A stretch of 24,356 nt of DNA, taken from NCBI GenBank assembly GCA_003427395.1, contig BFEA01000482.1:292132-316487 (forward strand). Reading direction: 5' to 3'. A model generated the notes under the pieces. The model was not told where the DNA came from, did no database searches, and worked only from the letters and a program-made list of their open reading frames with translations. Below, piece after piece: positions 16,807-24,356 of the stretch. The stretch is from Chara braunii. Taxonomy: Eukaryota; Streptophyta; Charophyceae; Charales; Characeae. How positions within the stretch are numbered: the stretch's first letter is position 1; each line of letters begins with the position of its first letter. The translations under genes and the position numbers were made by a program.

Positions 16807-17126
16807 CCCCTCAACCACCAGTACTTGCCTCCTGATAAATCGGCGTGTTAACGGCCAGCCATTGCTACAGTGCTGAGACCGTTTGTTTCTGTTTCGAATG
16901 ANCCCCTCAACCACCAGTACTTGCCTCCTGATAAATCGGCGTGTTAACGGCCAGCCATTGCTACAGTGCTGAGACCGTTTGTTTCTGTTTCGAATGAATA
17001 CCCCTCAACCACCAGTACTTGCCTCCTGNCCCTTAAAGTGAGTGGGCCCAGATCATCCTCCAGATTATCGAGAAGTACTGGTGGTTTAACTCTACCTTGC
17101 CACCCTCCTTAAAGTGAGTGGGCCCC
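16807..17126 (+). repeat. Exact 95-bp duplication with single Ns, likely assembly artefact
   Basis: Bases 16807-16901 recur without visible change at 16903-16997, and the first 28 bases again at 17001-17028. Single Ns sit at 16902 and 17029, at repeat boundaries. CTTAAAGTGAGTGGGCCC also occurs twice (about 17032 and 17109). Identical copies joined by one N suggest unresolved contig ends rather than biology. Confidence 0.85.
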
Positions 17127-17740
17127 TGTACCCAAGCTTTCTCAGAAAAAAAAGAAGAAAAGAAAACTTATAGCTGTTACACCCCCTTACATGGCAACCC
17201 CATGTCAGAGAAGGACAATCCACTTCTGCCCCTAATACCATACCGCCCCGGGGCCCCCCTCCCCCAACCCCCCCAGGGACAACTACCTTCCAACAGTGAT
17301 GATGCCCCACAGAGCGGTTGTGGCCCCACATCCCAACCATCCCATTCTTCCCCATAGAATAGGGTAGACCACACAACGCAGCCCTTTCTGACCGAGAACA
17401 CAATCTGATGCAACCCTGCGCTTGCAGGAAGACCCCATGCGGCCCGAATGATGCCATCCTACTTCACAAGGACCCTCGTTTCCACTGCACAGGACCGGAA
17501 AGGTAGCTTGTATACATTCATTATCCGGGCGCATTGTGTTCGGGGGAAGTTGGTGCCCCCCCCTTACACCCCCAGGAACATACGGTTCCCACCCCGGTGA
17601 CTCCCTTGCAGAGTAGTGCTCCCGACCAAGTCCTACTCCCTCTCAACCCAGCTCAGCTGTGTCAGGAAGGGCCAAGTGTGCACAGGGCGTCATGCTGCAA
17701 CACCGGCAGGTAGGTGACCACACAGGAGGTCAGGGTCAAC
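17127..17740. other. C-rich region without recognised gene
   Basis: C runs and short minus-strand frames in several phases, none convincing. Confidence 0.5.
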
Positions 17741-17741
17741 C

Positions 17742-17812
17742 GGAGTCTAACCTACAGAGCTACCACCTTCTGGTTGCGACACCTGGTATGCTCCACCCAC
17801 TGAGCTACCACA
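17742..17812 (-). mobile_element. tRNA-like SINE head, minus strand
   Basis: In minus sense the A box TGGTAGCTCAGTGG (17797-17810) is near perfect, continuing GTGGAGCA as in many tRNA heads. GGTTAGACTCC (17742-17752) fits the B box with one mismatch. The box gap of 44 bases is like that of the SINE at 4161. No tail or target duplication was identified. Confidence 0.62.
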
Positions 17813-17934
17813 CTACCCCTGAACCTGTTCGAGCCCTAACATCGCCCAGATGGGGAGGGTATCAATATTTCCGAACACGTACTGCACCCCATCTTGAACA
17901 GCTGCAAGTATGGCAAGCCAAGAACATGACCAAT

Positions 17935-18029
17935 GGGCGTACTCGAGCTTGGTTGGTTGGTGTTCTACGGTAGCCAGCTAACTAAATGCCACAAGGGCTG
18001 CGCGTACTCAAGCTTGGTTGGTGTTCTAC
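17935..18029 (+). repeat. Short direct repeat GCGTACTC(G/A)AGCTTGGTTGG
   Basis: Copies at 17935-17968 and 18000-18029; the first has an extra TTGG. Confidence 0.75.
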
Positions 18030-18194
18030 TATATGCACAGCCTCTCTATTGAATACCGCCACCTATAACGACAAAAGCTGCAATTTGAGACAGCTAAAAG
18101 ACAAGAGAAAGATCCCCTACAAGAGGGCCACACTCCGGCTGGCAGAGAGGATTGAACTTAATGCCTGGTTCTGAACCCGACCGAACGTGTTTCC

Positions 18195-18292
18195 GCAATT
18201 GGTCTGCTTTTCTGCATCTCAGCATAAAATACATCCAGATTCAGGAGCTTAACCACCTCTTTGCGAGTGGGCCAGCACCCCAGGGTACCACA
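18195..18292 (-). repeat. Dispersed repeat, copy 1 (paired with 21236-21345)
   Basis: Shares CTTTTCTGCATCTC(A/T)GCATAAAAT and CCAGATTCAGG(A/C)GCTTAA with the second copy. In minus sense it reads LNLDVFYAEMQKSR and, further upstream, TLGCWPTRKEVVKL. The second copy gives a similar peptide, so the repeat may come from a coding sequence on the minus strand that I cannot name. Confidence 0.6.
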
Positions 18293-18566
18293 CTGTCTCC
18301 TAATGTGAAAATCACCAAGGCACAGCCGCTGCACATGAACCTCTGCAACCCCTTTTTTGGGGAGCACTGCAAACCCTTCTCAAAAGACGAAGCAGTCAGC
18401 AAGGCTATTTCCAAAAAGGGAAACTAGACAGAAGGACACTAAAGGGAAAAAGAAACGAATGTTATGATCCTAATCCATTCTTAGTGCGAAGTTCAAATTG
18501 CGAGAAATGCAAGACTTGCTGAAATCCAAAAGCAGCGACGAAGAGCAAAGAAAGGAAGTCCAAGGG

Positions 18567-18680
18567 AACTACAGCCTGACATTCCATGATTGGACAAACG
18601 TGAACCCTACAGTACCCCTTCGCCCTCTTTCAGAGTTCCCTGATCCCTTCCCCCCATCCTCATTGGCCCTAGTCTCCATG
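18567..18680 (+). pseudogene. Second LINE copy: C-terminal ORF2 fragment
   Basis: Reads NYSLTFHDWTNVNP then PLRPLSEFPDPFPP, aligned with DYRLSFEDWTNIEP and PLRPSADFLDPFPP at 5000-5090 of the first LINE. The surrounding frame (18498-18701) has no other similarity I can see. A poly(A) tract follows at about 18797-18816, so this is probably a 5'-truncated LINE copy, although the 3' untranslated parts of the two copies do not visibly match. Confidence 0.7.
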
Positions 18681-18796
18681 AGTTGGTTTGGCTGTGAATG
18701 AAGGAGGAAATGGTTTTCGGTATGCTGCAATCAGCTAGGAAATATTGTCTGTTCTGGCGGCCATACAAGGCTGAAGAGGCTGATCTTTCAAATTAA

Positions 18797-18816
18797 AAAA
18801 AAAAAAAAAAAAAAGG
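18797..18816 (+). repeat. Poly(A) tract, probable LINE tail
   Basis: About 20 A directly downstream of the LINE fragment, followed by purine-rich DNA. Confidence 0.75.
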
Positions 18817-18851
18817 AGAGAAAGAGGAGAAGAGAAAACAACAAATCAAAG

Positions 18852-18887
18852 AAGAAGAAGAAGAAGAAGAAGAAGAAGAAGAAGAAT
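18852..18887 (+). repeat. (GAA)n microsatellite
   Basis: About eleven uninterrupted GAA/AAG units. Confidence 0.92.
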
Positions 18888-18906
18888 AGTTACACGAGTT
18901 CCACCA

Positions 18907-19257
18907 ATGTCTTCTGCCTTTCTTCTTCTCCTTCATCCCTCTGCTTTTTCTTTACTCCTCCCCCTCCTCTTATTAATCAACTATATAAAAAGTTTGAAGA
19001 GGAATCGCGTCAGAGTGTCCCCCCTTACTGCCAGCAACTCGAGAAACCACCTTTCATCCCTAACCTCGCGTCTCTCCTTTGTAGCATCTATGGCTACGGC
19101 GGAACATCCAGACTCAACACGACGTTCGAAGGACTACACAATACGCTACTGTGCGACTCCCACTCCTTTCCACCACAGCCACACTCTCGAAAGACGTCTA
19201 AGACCAACCAGGACCCACACTGGGGCCGCCTCGATGCAGCGCCAACCACGGAAGTGA
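18907..19257 (+). CDS. Unrecognised ORF; likelier start at 19090
   Basis: The full frame is 116 residues, but its first part spans the TATA-like box and is probably untranslated. ATG 19090 lies in TCTATGGCTACG, a good plant start context (ATGGC), about 100 bases after the TATA box, and gives a 55-residue Arg/Thr/His-rich peptide beginning MATAEHPDSTRRSKD. TTTGTAG just before it could also be a 3' splice site. No family recognised; it could be a first exon. Confidence 0.27.
   Translation: MSSAFLLLLHPSAFSLLLPLLLLINYIKSLKRNRVRVSPLTASNSRNHLSSLTSRLSFVASMATAEHPDSTRRSKDYTIRYCATPTPFHHSHTLERRLRPTRTHTGAASMQRQPRK
18982..18990 (+). promoter_or_regulatory. Candidate TATA box after a pyrimidine patch
   Basis: TATATAAAA within CTATATAAAAAG, close to the plant TATA consensus. 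About 70 bases of C/T-rich DNA (18905-18970) precede it, like the Y patch of plant promoters. It could serve a host gene or an unrecognised LTR. Confidence 0.4.
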
Positions 19258-20725
19258 AGATAAAGGTCAACCATAGCCAAGGCGAGTCTCGTCTCTCTAT
19301 GTCTGTTCCTCAAGGAGGTCTTCTACTTCGCCCTCGAGCTCCTCCGCTCTTCCGGAGGCACTCCGCTCAACTTCCCCCTCCCTATGGCCACAGCAGCAGG
19401 GGCATCATAACTGACGGGTAGGATACCGCTTCACTCGTTCTTCCCAAATGATATACTCTCTCTACCGCGGCCTCTCGGCTTCGCTTCGGCTGAGATGCCT
19501 CGTCTACCGCTGCCTCTTTTCGAGGTCATAGGCCTACCCCGAAGCTCCTGCCTTCTGGCATGAAGATTATTGCCGAAAAGAAAGTCTACCTCAGGGCCCA
19601 AATCTAGCCCAGCTGATATCTACAGATTCGGGCCCGACGACCTTTCCGGTGAGCTACGGGGCCTACCAGACCTTTGTTGGGCCTGCCTGAGCCTCTGGAC
19701 GTTCTTGCCCGGTACTACCTGTTCTCTATGTGGTCCCTGCCCGTCCTAGCCTCTACCGACAGTCCGTCCCGTCCAAATTTCAGTCTCGCCCCTGTGGTTT
19801 CCTTATTCTAACTCTACCCCTCCCGGGAAGACAGAAATCACAGAACAAGCACAAGATTAGTACTCCGCATATCAATCATGACACGGGAACTTACACACAT
19901 GCGTGCACACAGCAAACTCACACAGTTCACGGAAATCAGTGAATCAGTTCGCCAAGCGGCAATACTCAGACAACAGAAGAAATTTCAAACTCGAGTTGGG
20001 GCCTTTACGGATTGCCATGGTACTTAATGGGGAATACCTTACTCCCCTCATGGCTCAAGTGGAGGTATGTATAAAATCAACAACAACAACAAAAAAAAGG
20101 CTATTTCCTCAGGGCGGCGCTTCGGAGTCCAGAGAAAGGCCTACTCAGCAATATCTAATCTATAGTCCAAGACTGTTTCTTGAACTCCATTCAGCATTGG
20201 CGCTAGTCCCCCAGCCTGCTATGGGAATCATCGACCAGACCTAAAACACCAGGCTCTTTTCTTCTTTTCATAAAAGTACGTCTATCTGCTTAGTGAAACA
20301 AAAAACAAGACCAGGCTCATGCTTCTAATCCCAACCAATTCAATCGCCCGTCGAAGCTGTGGACTGGACTGGACTGGACAGGACAGGCTTTCAGCCTGTC
20401 TGTTCTTCATGATTGTAGTATTGCGGCGAAAACTGTGGTGAACGAACCCCATAGCACACCACATCCATATTCATGCATCCAACAGAACATGCAGGACCAG
20501 CACCCACCAGCAGGTGAGATACCTGGTACAGCAGGTCAACGACACTAGCCAGGGGTCCAGCGATAGCGTCAGAGACCGTGCCATCTGGCCCAATCTCTGC
20601 TCGTCCCCACTGATCCCCTCCCCCCTACGAACATCTGCAATCTCTGCTCAGTGCCGATTGGAGGGGAATCCGGGCTCCCTCTTGATGGCGAACACTACCT
20701 CTGCCCAGGAAGGTGGTACATGAGG
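19258..20725. other. Unassigned region
   Basis: No recognised gene. CT-rich to about 19830, with GGGCCTACC-type words repeated. A 113-residue frame at 19903-20244 has no motif. A (GGACT)n run at about 20361-20379 leads into the perfect hairpin GACAGGCT/AGCCTGTC (20382-20400). Confidence 0.5.
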
Positions 20726-20806
20726 CCACCGCTGCTTGGACCCACGACCTCCTGAACGCCACCTTGTCTGCCTTACCAAATGCGCTACACCACTGGCCAA
20801 AGGACC
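20726..20806 (-). mobile_element. tRNA-like SINE head, minus strand
   Basis: In minus sense TGGTGTAGCGCATTTGGTAA resembles an A-box region, and GGAGGTCGTGGGTCCAAGC resembles the common SINE run ending in a B box, though its last bases are mutated. Position and spacing fit a tRNA relic. Confidence 0.5.
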
Positions 20807-20880
20807 GGAAGGGAAAAAAAAAAAAAAGAAGAAAAGTCCGTCCACCTCAGTTTAGTATTCGGCGATTCGCAGCTTGGTTG

Positions 20881-21221
20881 TCTATTTCCTCAGTTGGGGA
20901 GGCCATGCCGGCTTCCCTGGATTTGGATAGGTTGTCAGGGGTGAGGTCCGATTAGGATTAGCAAGGATGATTGGATTTAACGTCTGCATCTGGACAAGTT
21001 TAAAGCACCAGTACACCACACATCAGCCCCTCCGAGTTTTGCTTGTGGCGACAGAACTTTCTGCAAGGCTGGGCCGTGTACTTGCGGTTTAAACTTTACA
21101 CGTCTATTTCCAAGTTGGGGAGACCGTGCCTGCTTCCCGGGGGCATTCGATAGGTTGTCAGGGGTGGGGTCCGACTAGCAAGGATGATTGGATTTAACGT
21201 CTGCCATCTGGACAAGTTTAA
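20881..21221 (+). repeat. Direct duplication, spacing 222 bp
   Basis: Copy 1 (20881-21004) and copy 2 (21103-21221) share TAGGTTGTCAGGGGTG, AGCAAGGATGATTGGATTTA and CATCTGGACAAGTTTAA, with small indels. About 100 bp of unrelated sequence separates them. Confidence 0.88.
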
Positions 21222-21235
21222 GGGAAGGTGCAAGA

Positions 21236-21345
21236 CCAATCCTGATTGATCTCCTTTTCTGCATCTCTGCATAAAATGCATCCCAGATTCAGGCGCTTAA
21301 TCCAATCCTCTTCGCTAGCGGGACTTCGACCCAGCATATCCCAGA
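21236..21345 (-). repeat. Dispersed repeat, copy 2 (paired with 18195-18292)
   Basis: Minus-sense reading gives LGRSPASEEDWIKRLNL and, if one extra G is discounted, AFYAEMQKRRSI, parallel to copy 1. Function unknown. Confidence 0.6.
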
Positions 21346-21405
21346 CTCCGAAATACAAGGATTGGATTCTCCGGTTTTCCTTTCCTGACGACTCTTTGTA
21401 GCAAA

Positions 21406-21407
<2 letters not shown>

Positions 21408-21462
<55 letters not shown>
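21408..21462 (-). repeat. Long poly(T) tract
   Basis: About 55 T, possibly the tail of a minus-strand retroposon to its right (21463 to about 21660), which ends near another A-rich stretch. Confidence 0.9.
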
Positions 21463-21463
<1 letters not shown>

Positions 21464-21857
21464 GTCGTCAGTTTCCTGGATACATGTGACCACTTTTTCG
21501 GCCCTGCCTGGAAGCACCTGGCTGCAAAGACGCCCAGAGAAGTCCTATTGTGAGTGCGCCCCTCCGTGTGGCTATTTGTCTTCGAGTTGCATGGTACACA
21601 AGGTAAAGGATCCTTCGCGCCACAGTGGATATCCCCACTGAAGTTCAGGGAAGGGCAAAAAAAAATAATGATAATAAAAAAAAATACCACCAAGCTTGCT
21701 CCAGTGGGCTGAATGGTATACAGTGCTAAACAAGGCTTGACTTCACGTCCTCATGCAGTCAGATGAAAGGTTCAAAACAAAAAATCAGGGGTTCACCCCC
21801 CTCCTTTAGGGGAAAAAGAAAGGGGGGGGGGGAGGGGGAAACCAAAAAACCTATGTT
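21463..21857. other. Unassigned region
   Basis: A minus-strand frame of modest length (within 21463-21693) has several Cys and His but no recognised finger. A G-run lies at about 21824-21837. Confidence 0.45.
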
Positions 21858-21953
21858 TTTGCGCTGGGACTGCCTCAGATTGGGCACGGGTGGCCCAGCC
21901 AGGCCAAGTCCGGGCAAAGTCCCGGTCAACGTCCCTGGCAGTCCCAGCGCAAA
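21858..21953. repeat. 96-bp foldback with perfect 17-bp terminal inverted repeats
   Basis: TTTGCGCTGGGACTGCC (21858-21874) is the exact reverse complement of 21937-21953. The 62-base interior holds two smaller stems, TGGCC/GGCCA and CCGGG/CCCGG. It resembles a tiny foldback/MITE-like element or a hairpin RNA. No target duplication is clear in the A-rich flank. Confidence 0.8.
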
Positions 21954-22316
21954 CAAAACAAAAAAAATAAATTAAAAATCTGATAAATATCTATGCCATC
22001 CAAAACAATTGCATACCAAACATCTTTTGCCTGAGGGGAAACCCGCTATGGAGAATTTAAATTAAAAAAAAAAATTAAAAAAATGAGACCCCTTTATGGC
22101 CATTTAAGCCCCTTCGCCCTTCGGGCCCTTTCGAACCCTGCTTATATACACCCCATAGACACCCTTTGTCAAGATATCACCAAATTGAAAGATTTGGGCA
22201 CTTCTCTCAGTGGGCGCAACTCCGACCATTTTGTTGTTTTCTGCACGTTTCTAGTTTTCTGCTCGCCGCTCCATCCGTTTTGTCGTTTCTGCATGTAACT
22301 CTCGCATCTTGTATTT

Positions 22317-22317
<1 letters not shown>
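21954..22317. other. Unassigned region
   Basis: A-rich at first, then mixed sequence with a 71-residue frame (22083-22298) of no recognised type. Confidence 0.45.
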
Positions 22318-22348
<31 letters not shown>

Positions 22349-22363
22349 AAAAAAAAAAAAAAA
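22318..22363 (+). repeat. Poly(A) tract
   Basis: A46 with one C; perhaps the tail of a plus-strand retroposon to its left. Confidence 0.9.
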
Positions 22364-22423
22364 CCTACAAGATTGGAGGCCCACCCGAGGCTCCCTATTT
22401 TCCCAACCGACAAAGGCACTAAT

Positions 22424-22592
22424 TGGAACGATTTAGCCCCTCGGCAGTGTCTGAAAGTGCCGTGCCCGCCCTAAGTGAAGGCAGGCCTGCAAATATGTGT
22501 CAATGCCTGTTTATAGGGCTATGAGACCAGGCTGAGGGGCCCAAGCAGAGCCTGTCGGAACCCCCATGTGGGATGGATCTTCGACGAGGCCT
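22424..22592 (+). mobile_element. Partial LTR (5' end only), directly abutting LTR copy 2
   Basis: Begins TGGAACGATTTAGCCCCTCGG, matching the LTR start TGTTACGATTTAGTTCCTCGG at 22593, and holds the conserved GCCCGCCCTAAGTGAAGGC core and GGGGCCCAAGCAG (compare GGGGTCCAAGCAG in copy 1). It stops after 169 bp where the next LTR begins. Confidence 0.75.
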
Positions 22593-22974
22593 TGTTACGA
22601 TTTAGTTCCTCGGCATGCCCCTGCAGGGCCCTTTCAGCAAGCATGAGCCCGCCCTAAGTGAAGGCGGCCCCTGAATTTCAATATGGCCTGAGTTCGTCAA
22701 TTTTGGCAAAGCTTGGTGGGCGCCAGACAGTTGCCATGCGCCAGACAGTTGGTTACACCCTCCGCACTCGTGAGAATCAGAAATAATTCGTTAGCCTTCT
22801 AGGCTCTTCCAGCAACACACGCGAAGCAGGGAGAACCTCACCTTTACTCCTGGGTGGTTGGGCAGGCGCAACCAATTCGGTCCCAGGCCACTGTCTGAAT
22901 GGGCCTGGGCGCCGACACTTTGGCCCGATCGGAAGCTACTGGAAACACACGAGGCCCAGTCAGACAGCGAACTG

Positions 22975-23007
22975 GGCGAGCACTTTCCATAAAGGAAAGC
23001 GCTCGCC
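22975..23007 (+). promoter_or_regulatory. LTR stem-loop, counterpart of 6127-6162
   Basis: GGCGAGC and CTTTCC pair with GGAAAG and GCTCGCC around ATAAA, with one A-C mismatch: 13 base pairs. Position and inner stem match copy 1, but the outer stem bases differ on both sides. Confidence 0.75.
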
Positions 23008-23332
23008 ACTGGTGGAGGGATTGGGGGGCACTAGGCAGAGCATGCGCAGCGCTGCTTGAGCGTGCGCACGCAGGCTGTGCGCTGTGCGCTAGCGCTAAGT
23101 GCCAGGCAGTGCACGCGGACGCGGGAAGAAGGCAGGACGCTGCTGAGGGCAGCGCCATAGCCAGCCCTACATAGCCGGGGCTTGGCTTGGACAGCCAGTG
23201 GAGGTGGTGGTGAGCTTCGTGTATGGGAGGAAGAAGCGGGTAGAGAAGGCAGATGAAGAATGATGATGTGAGGGCACATACCTGGTCTTGCTCCACAGGG
23301 TCGACATCTTCATGTACTTCGGTTGTTGCTGC

Positions 23333-23340
23333 TGACGTCA
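23333..23340 (+). promoter_or_regulatory. TGACGTCA bZIP/CRE-like site in LTR copy 2
   Basis: Same core as in copy 1; the outer palindrome has decayed on its left side (GCTGACGTCAACAG). Confidence 0.62.
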
Positions 23341-23428
23341 ACAGGTTGCATTGTAAATTTGTAGGCTGGTAGTAGCTGTGTGATTTTAGTCTGGTCGCTG
23401 AGCGCCAAGTAAGGACGAAGGGCTCCGG

Positions 23429-23441
23429 ATACATATATTGG
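23429..23441 (+). promoter_or_regulatory. TATA-like box of LTR copy 2
   Basis: ATACATATATTGG, identical to copy 1 at 6594-6606. Confidence 0.55.
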
Positions 23442-23610
23442 TGGTGAGGAGAGTATGCTCTCATTGACATTCGGGGACTCGGTGCTTCGGTTCTCCGTTG
23501 GCGTAATATCAGCGCATTTCTGCTTTGTGGACAGTGTTGGACTTTCTGGCTTTCAATGTGATTTTGCATTCTGGATTTCTGTCATTTTGCTCTCTCTCAT
23601 TTTCCTTGCA

Positions 23611-24356
23611 TAATGGTAAAAATGAAAAATTGGAACCCCCTTTCCTTGGTGTCGCCCGGGTACCCCGGGTGGGTCACCCCTTGGAAAAGTTCACCTGTGT
23701 CACCCCGCTGGGCGGCTCCAGCCAGGGGCAACTCTGGTAACACACACACAGACCTTGACCAAAAATAAAACAGGGCAAAAGGAAAAAAAACAGAAAAAAA
23801 ACTAGAAAAAATGACCTCCAAAGCACTTTTCAGGGTTTAGGGGCTTAACTGGGGCTGAAAAGTGGGGGTCCCGGTTAACCGCCCGCTTATGGTAACGTAA
23901 GAGGACACCCTACATCCAAGGCCCAGGGCCCAATTACCTGGATTTGTCATTTCGGACAGACGACCACGAGGATCCACCATTGGAAACACAGAATGTGTGT
24001 CAGTTGGACATTGCCCCAGGCTGCGGGGCTCGTTCCCAGAGTGAGAATCACCAAGCCGCAATTATAATTACAGGGGGGCCCTAAAGGGCGCTACTACAAA
24101 GCCTTTGTTTTTCTTCTCCTTGTTCTCTTGTTTTTCTCTTTTCAAATCTGTGAAGCTATTTCCCAGCGCAAAAAAAGTAGCGTCGGACTGTCAGTCCGAA
24201 AATCGGTGCACGGTGAATTTGCCACTAAAGTGCAAAATGCTGGTTGGCGATAATCGAGCATACATTGGCCACAAAAAAATCTTTGAAAGCTTTTTGCCTC
24301 TGTGAGGTGATCGTCAATTCCACCCACCCCCTTAACCCAGGCGAGGGAAAAAAAAA
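23611..24356. other. Unassigned right end
   Basis: No recognised gene. It has a near-palindromic CCCGGGTACCCCGGG (about 23648-23662), purine-rich DNA at 23760-23815 and a 7-bp hairpin CGGACTG/CAGTCCG (24184-24198). A short plus frame at 24105-24305 has no known motif. The window ends in an A run. Confidence 0.5.

Larger units (their letters stand above)
22593..23610 (+). mobile_element. LTR copy 2 of the same family (probable solo LTR)
   Basis: 1018 bp from TG (22593) to CA (23609-23610), aligned end to end with 5761-6772. It has no primer-binding site after it. The base pairs TAAT flank 22424-23610 on both sides (22420-22423 and 23611-23614), consistent with a 4-bp target duplication for this unit, so it may be a solo LTR rather than the partner of copy 1. 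A 241-residue minus-strand frame (22844-23569) runs through it; copy 1 does not keep that frame. Confidence 0.82.

Noticed and set aside
17092-17534. Overlapping minus-strand ORFs of 78-121 residues
   Set aside because: Several phases are open at once in C-rich DNA, with no motif; base composition explains it.
21218-21693. Lys-rich minus-strand ORFs
   Set aside because: They run through the poly(T) tract; only the repeat at 21236-21345 is of interest.
22844-23569. 241-residue minus-strand ORF inside LTR copy 2
   Set aside because: The equivalent frame in LTR copy 1 is broken and shifts phase, and composition follows the GC-rich LTR. Probably chance.
5761-23610. One 17.8-kb LTR retrotransposon spanning both LTRs
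   Set aside because: No matching target duplication outside, no pol inside, unrelated insertions within, and a TAAT frame around the second LTR unit. Two separate insertions are likelier.

Overview
The window looks like repeat-rich eukaryotic nuclear DNA, mostly a pile-up of decayed retroelements, microsatellites and tandem repeats. I see no intact conserved host gene, no rRNA, no CRISPR array and no bacterial-style operon. The best lineage clue is a primer-binding site after the first long terminal repeat (LTR). It reads TGGTATCGGAG, close to the TGGTATCAGAG that pairs with the initiator-Met tRNA of land plants and streptophyte algae. The Gag protein also resembles, from memory, Gags abundant in charophyte algae such as Chara. 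My guess is a large-genome streptophyte alga; this is inference, not proof.

Layout. 1-5122: one old LINE (non-LTR retrotransposon) on the + strand. Its ORF2 is scattered over all three frames but still shows endonuclease, reverse transcriptase and a C-terminal zinc finger; an RT catalytic Asp is lost. At 4149-4846 a tRNA-Ser-like SINE has inserted into that ORF2, flanked by a 17-bp target-site duplication (one mismatch). 5123-5760: LINE 3' region with A tracts. 5761-6772: a ~1.0-kb LTR (TG...CA) with a TATA-like box, a bZIP-type palindrome and hairpins, followed by the primer-binding site and a leader. 8039-9887: a broken Ty3/gypsy-type gag ending in a zinc knuckle; no pol follows. 9888-12700: AT-rich DNA with a hairpin-bearing tandem repeat (11041-11640) and two unrecognised ORFs. 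12830-17126: hairpin clusters, a (CA)n microsatellite, duplications, poly-T tracts, a minisatellite and an assembly artefact carrying two single Ns. 17127-22423: tRNA-like SINE heads, a second LINE fragment, a possible TATA promoter with a short ORF, duplications, long A/T tracts and a 96-bp foldback. 22424-23610: an LTR of the same family as the first, preceded by a partial copy of its own 5' end. 23611-24356: no recognisable gene.

The parts do not form a pathway. What links them is nested transposition: a LINE hit by a SINE, and an LTR family present at least twice. The most informative signals are the paired LTRs (structures kept while flanks diverged), the SINE-in-LINE nesting and the hairpin-bearing tandem array.
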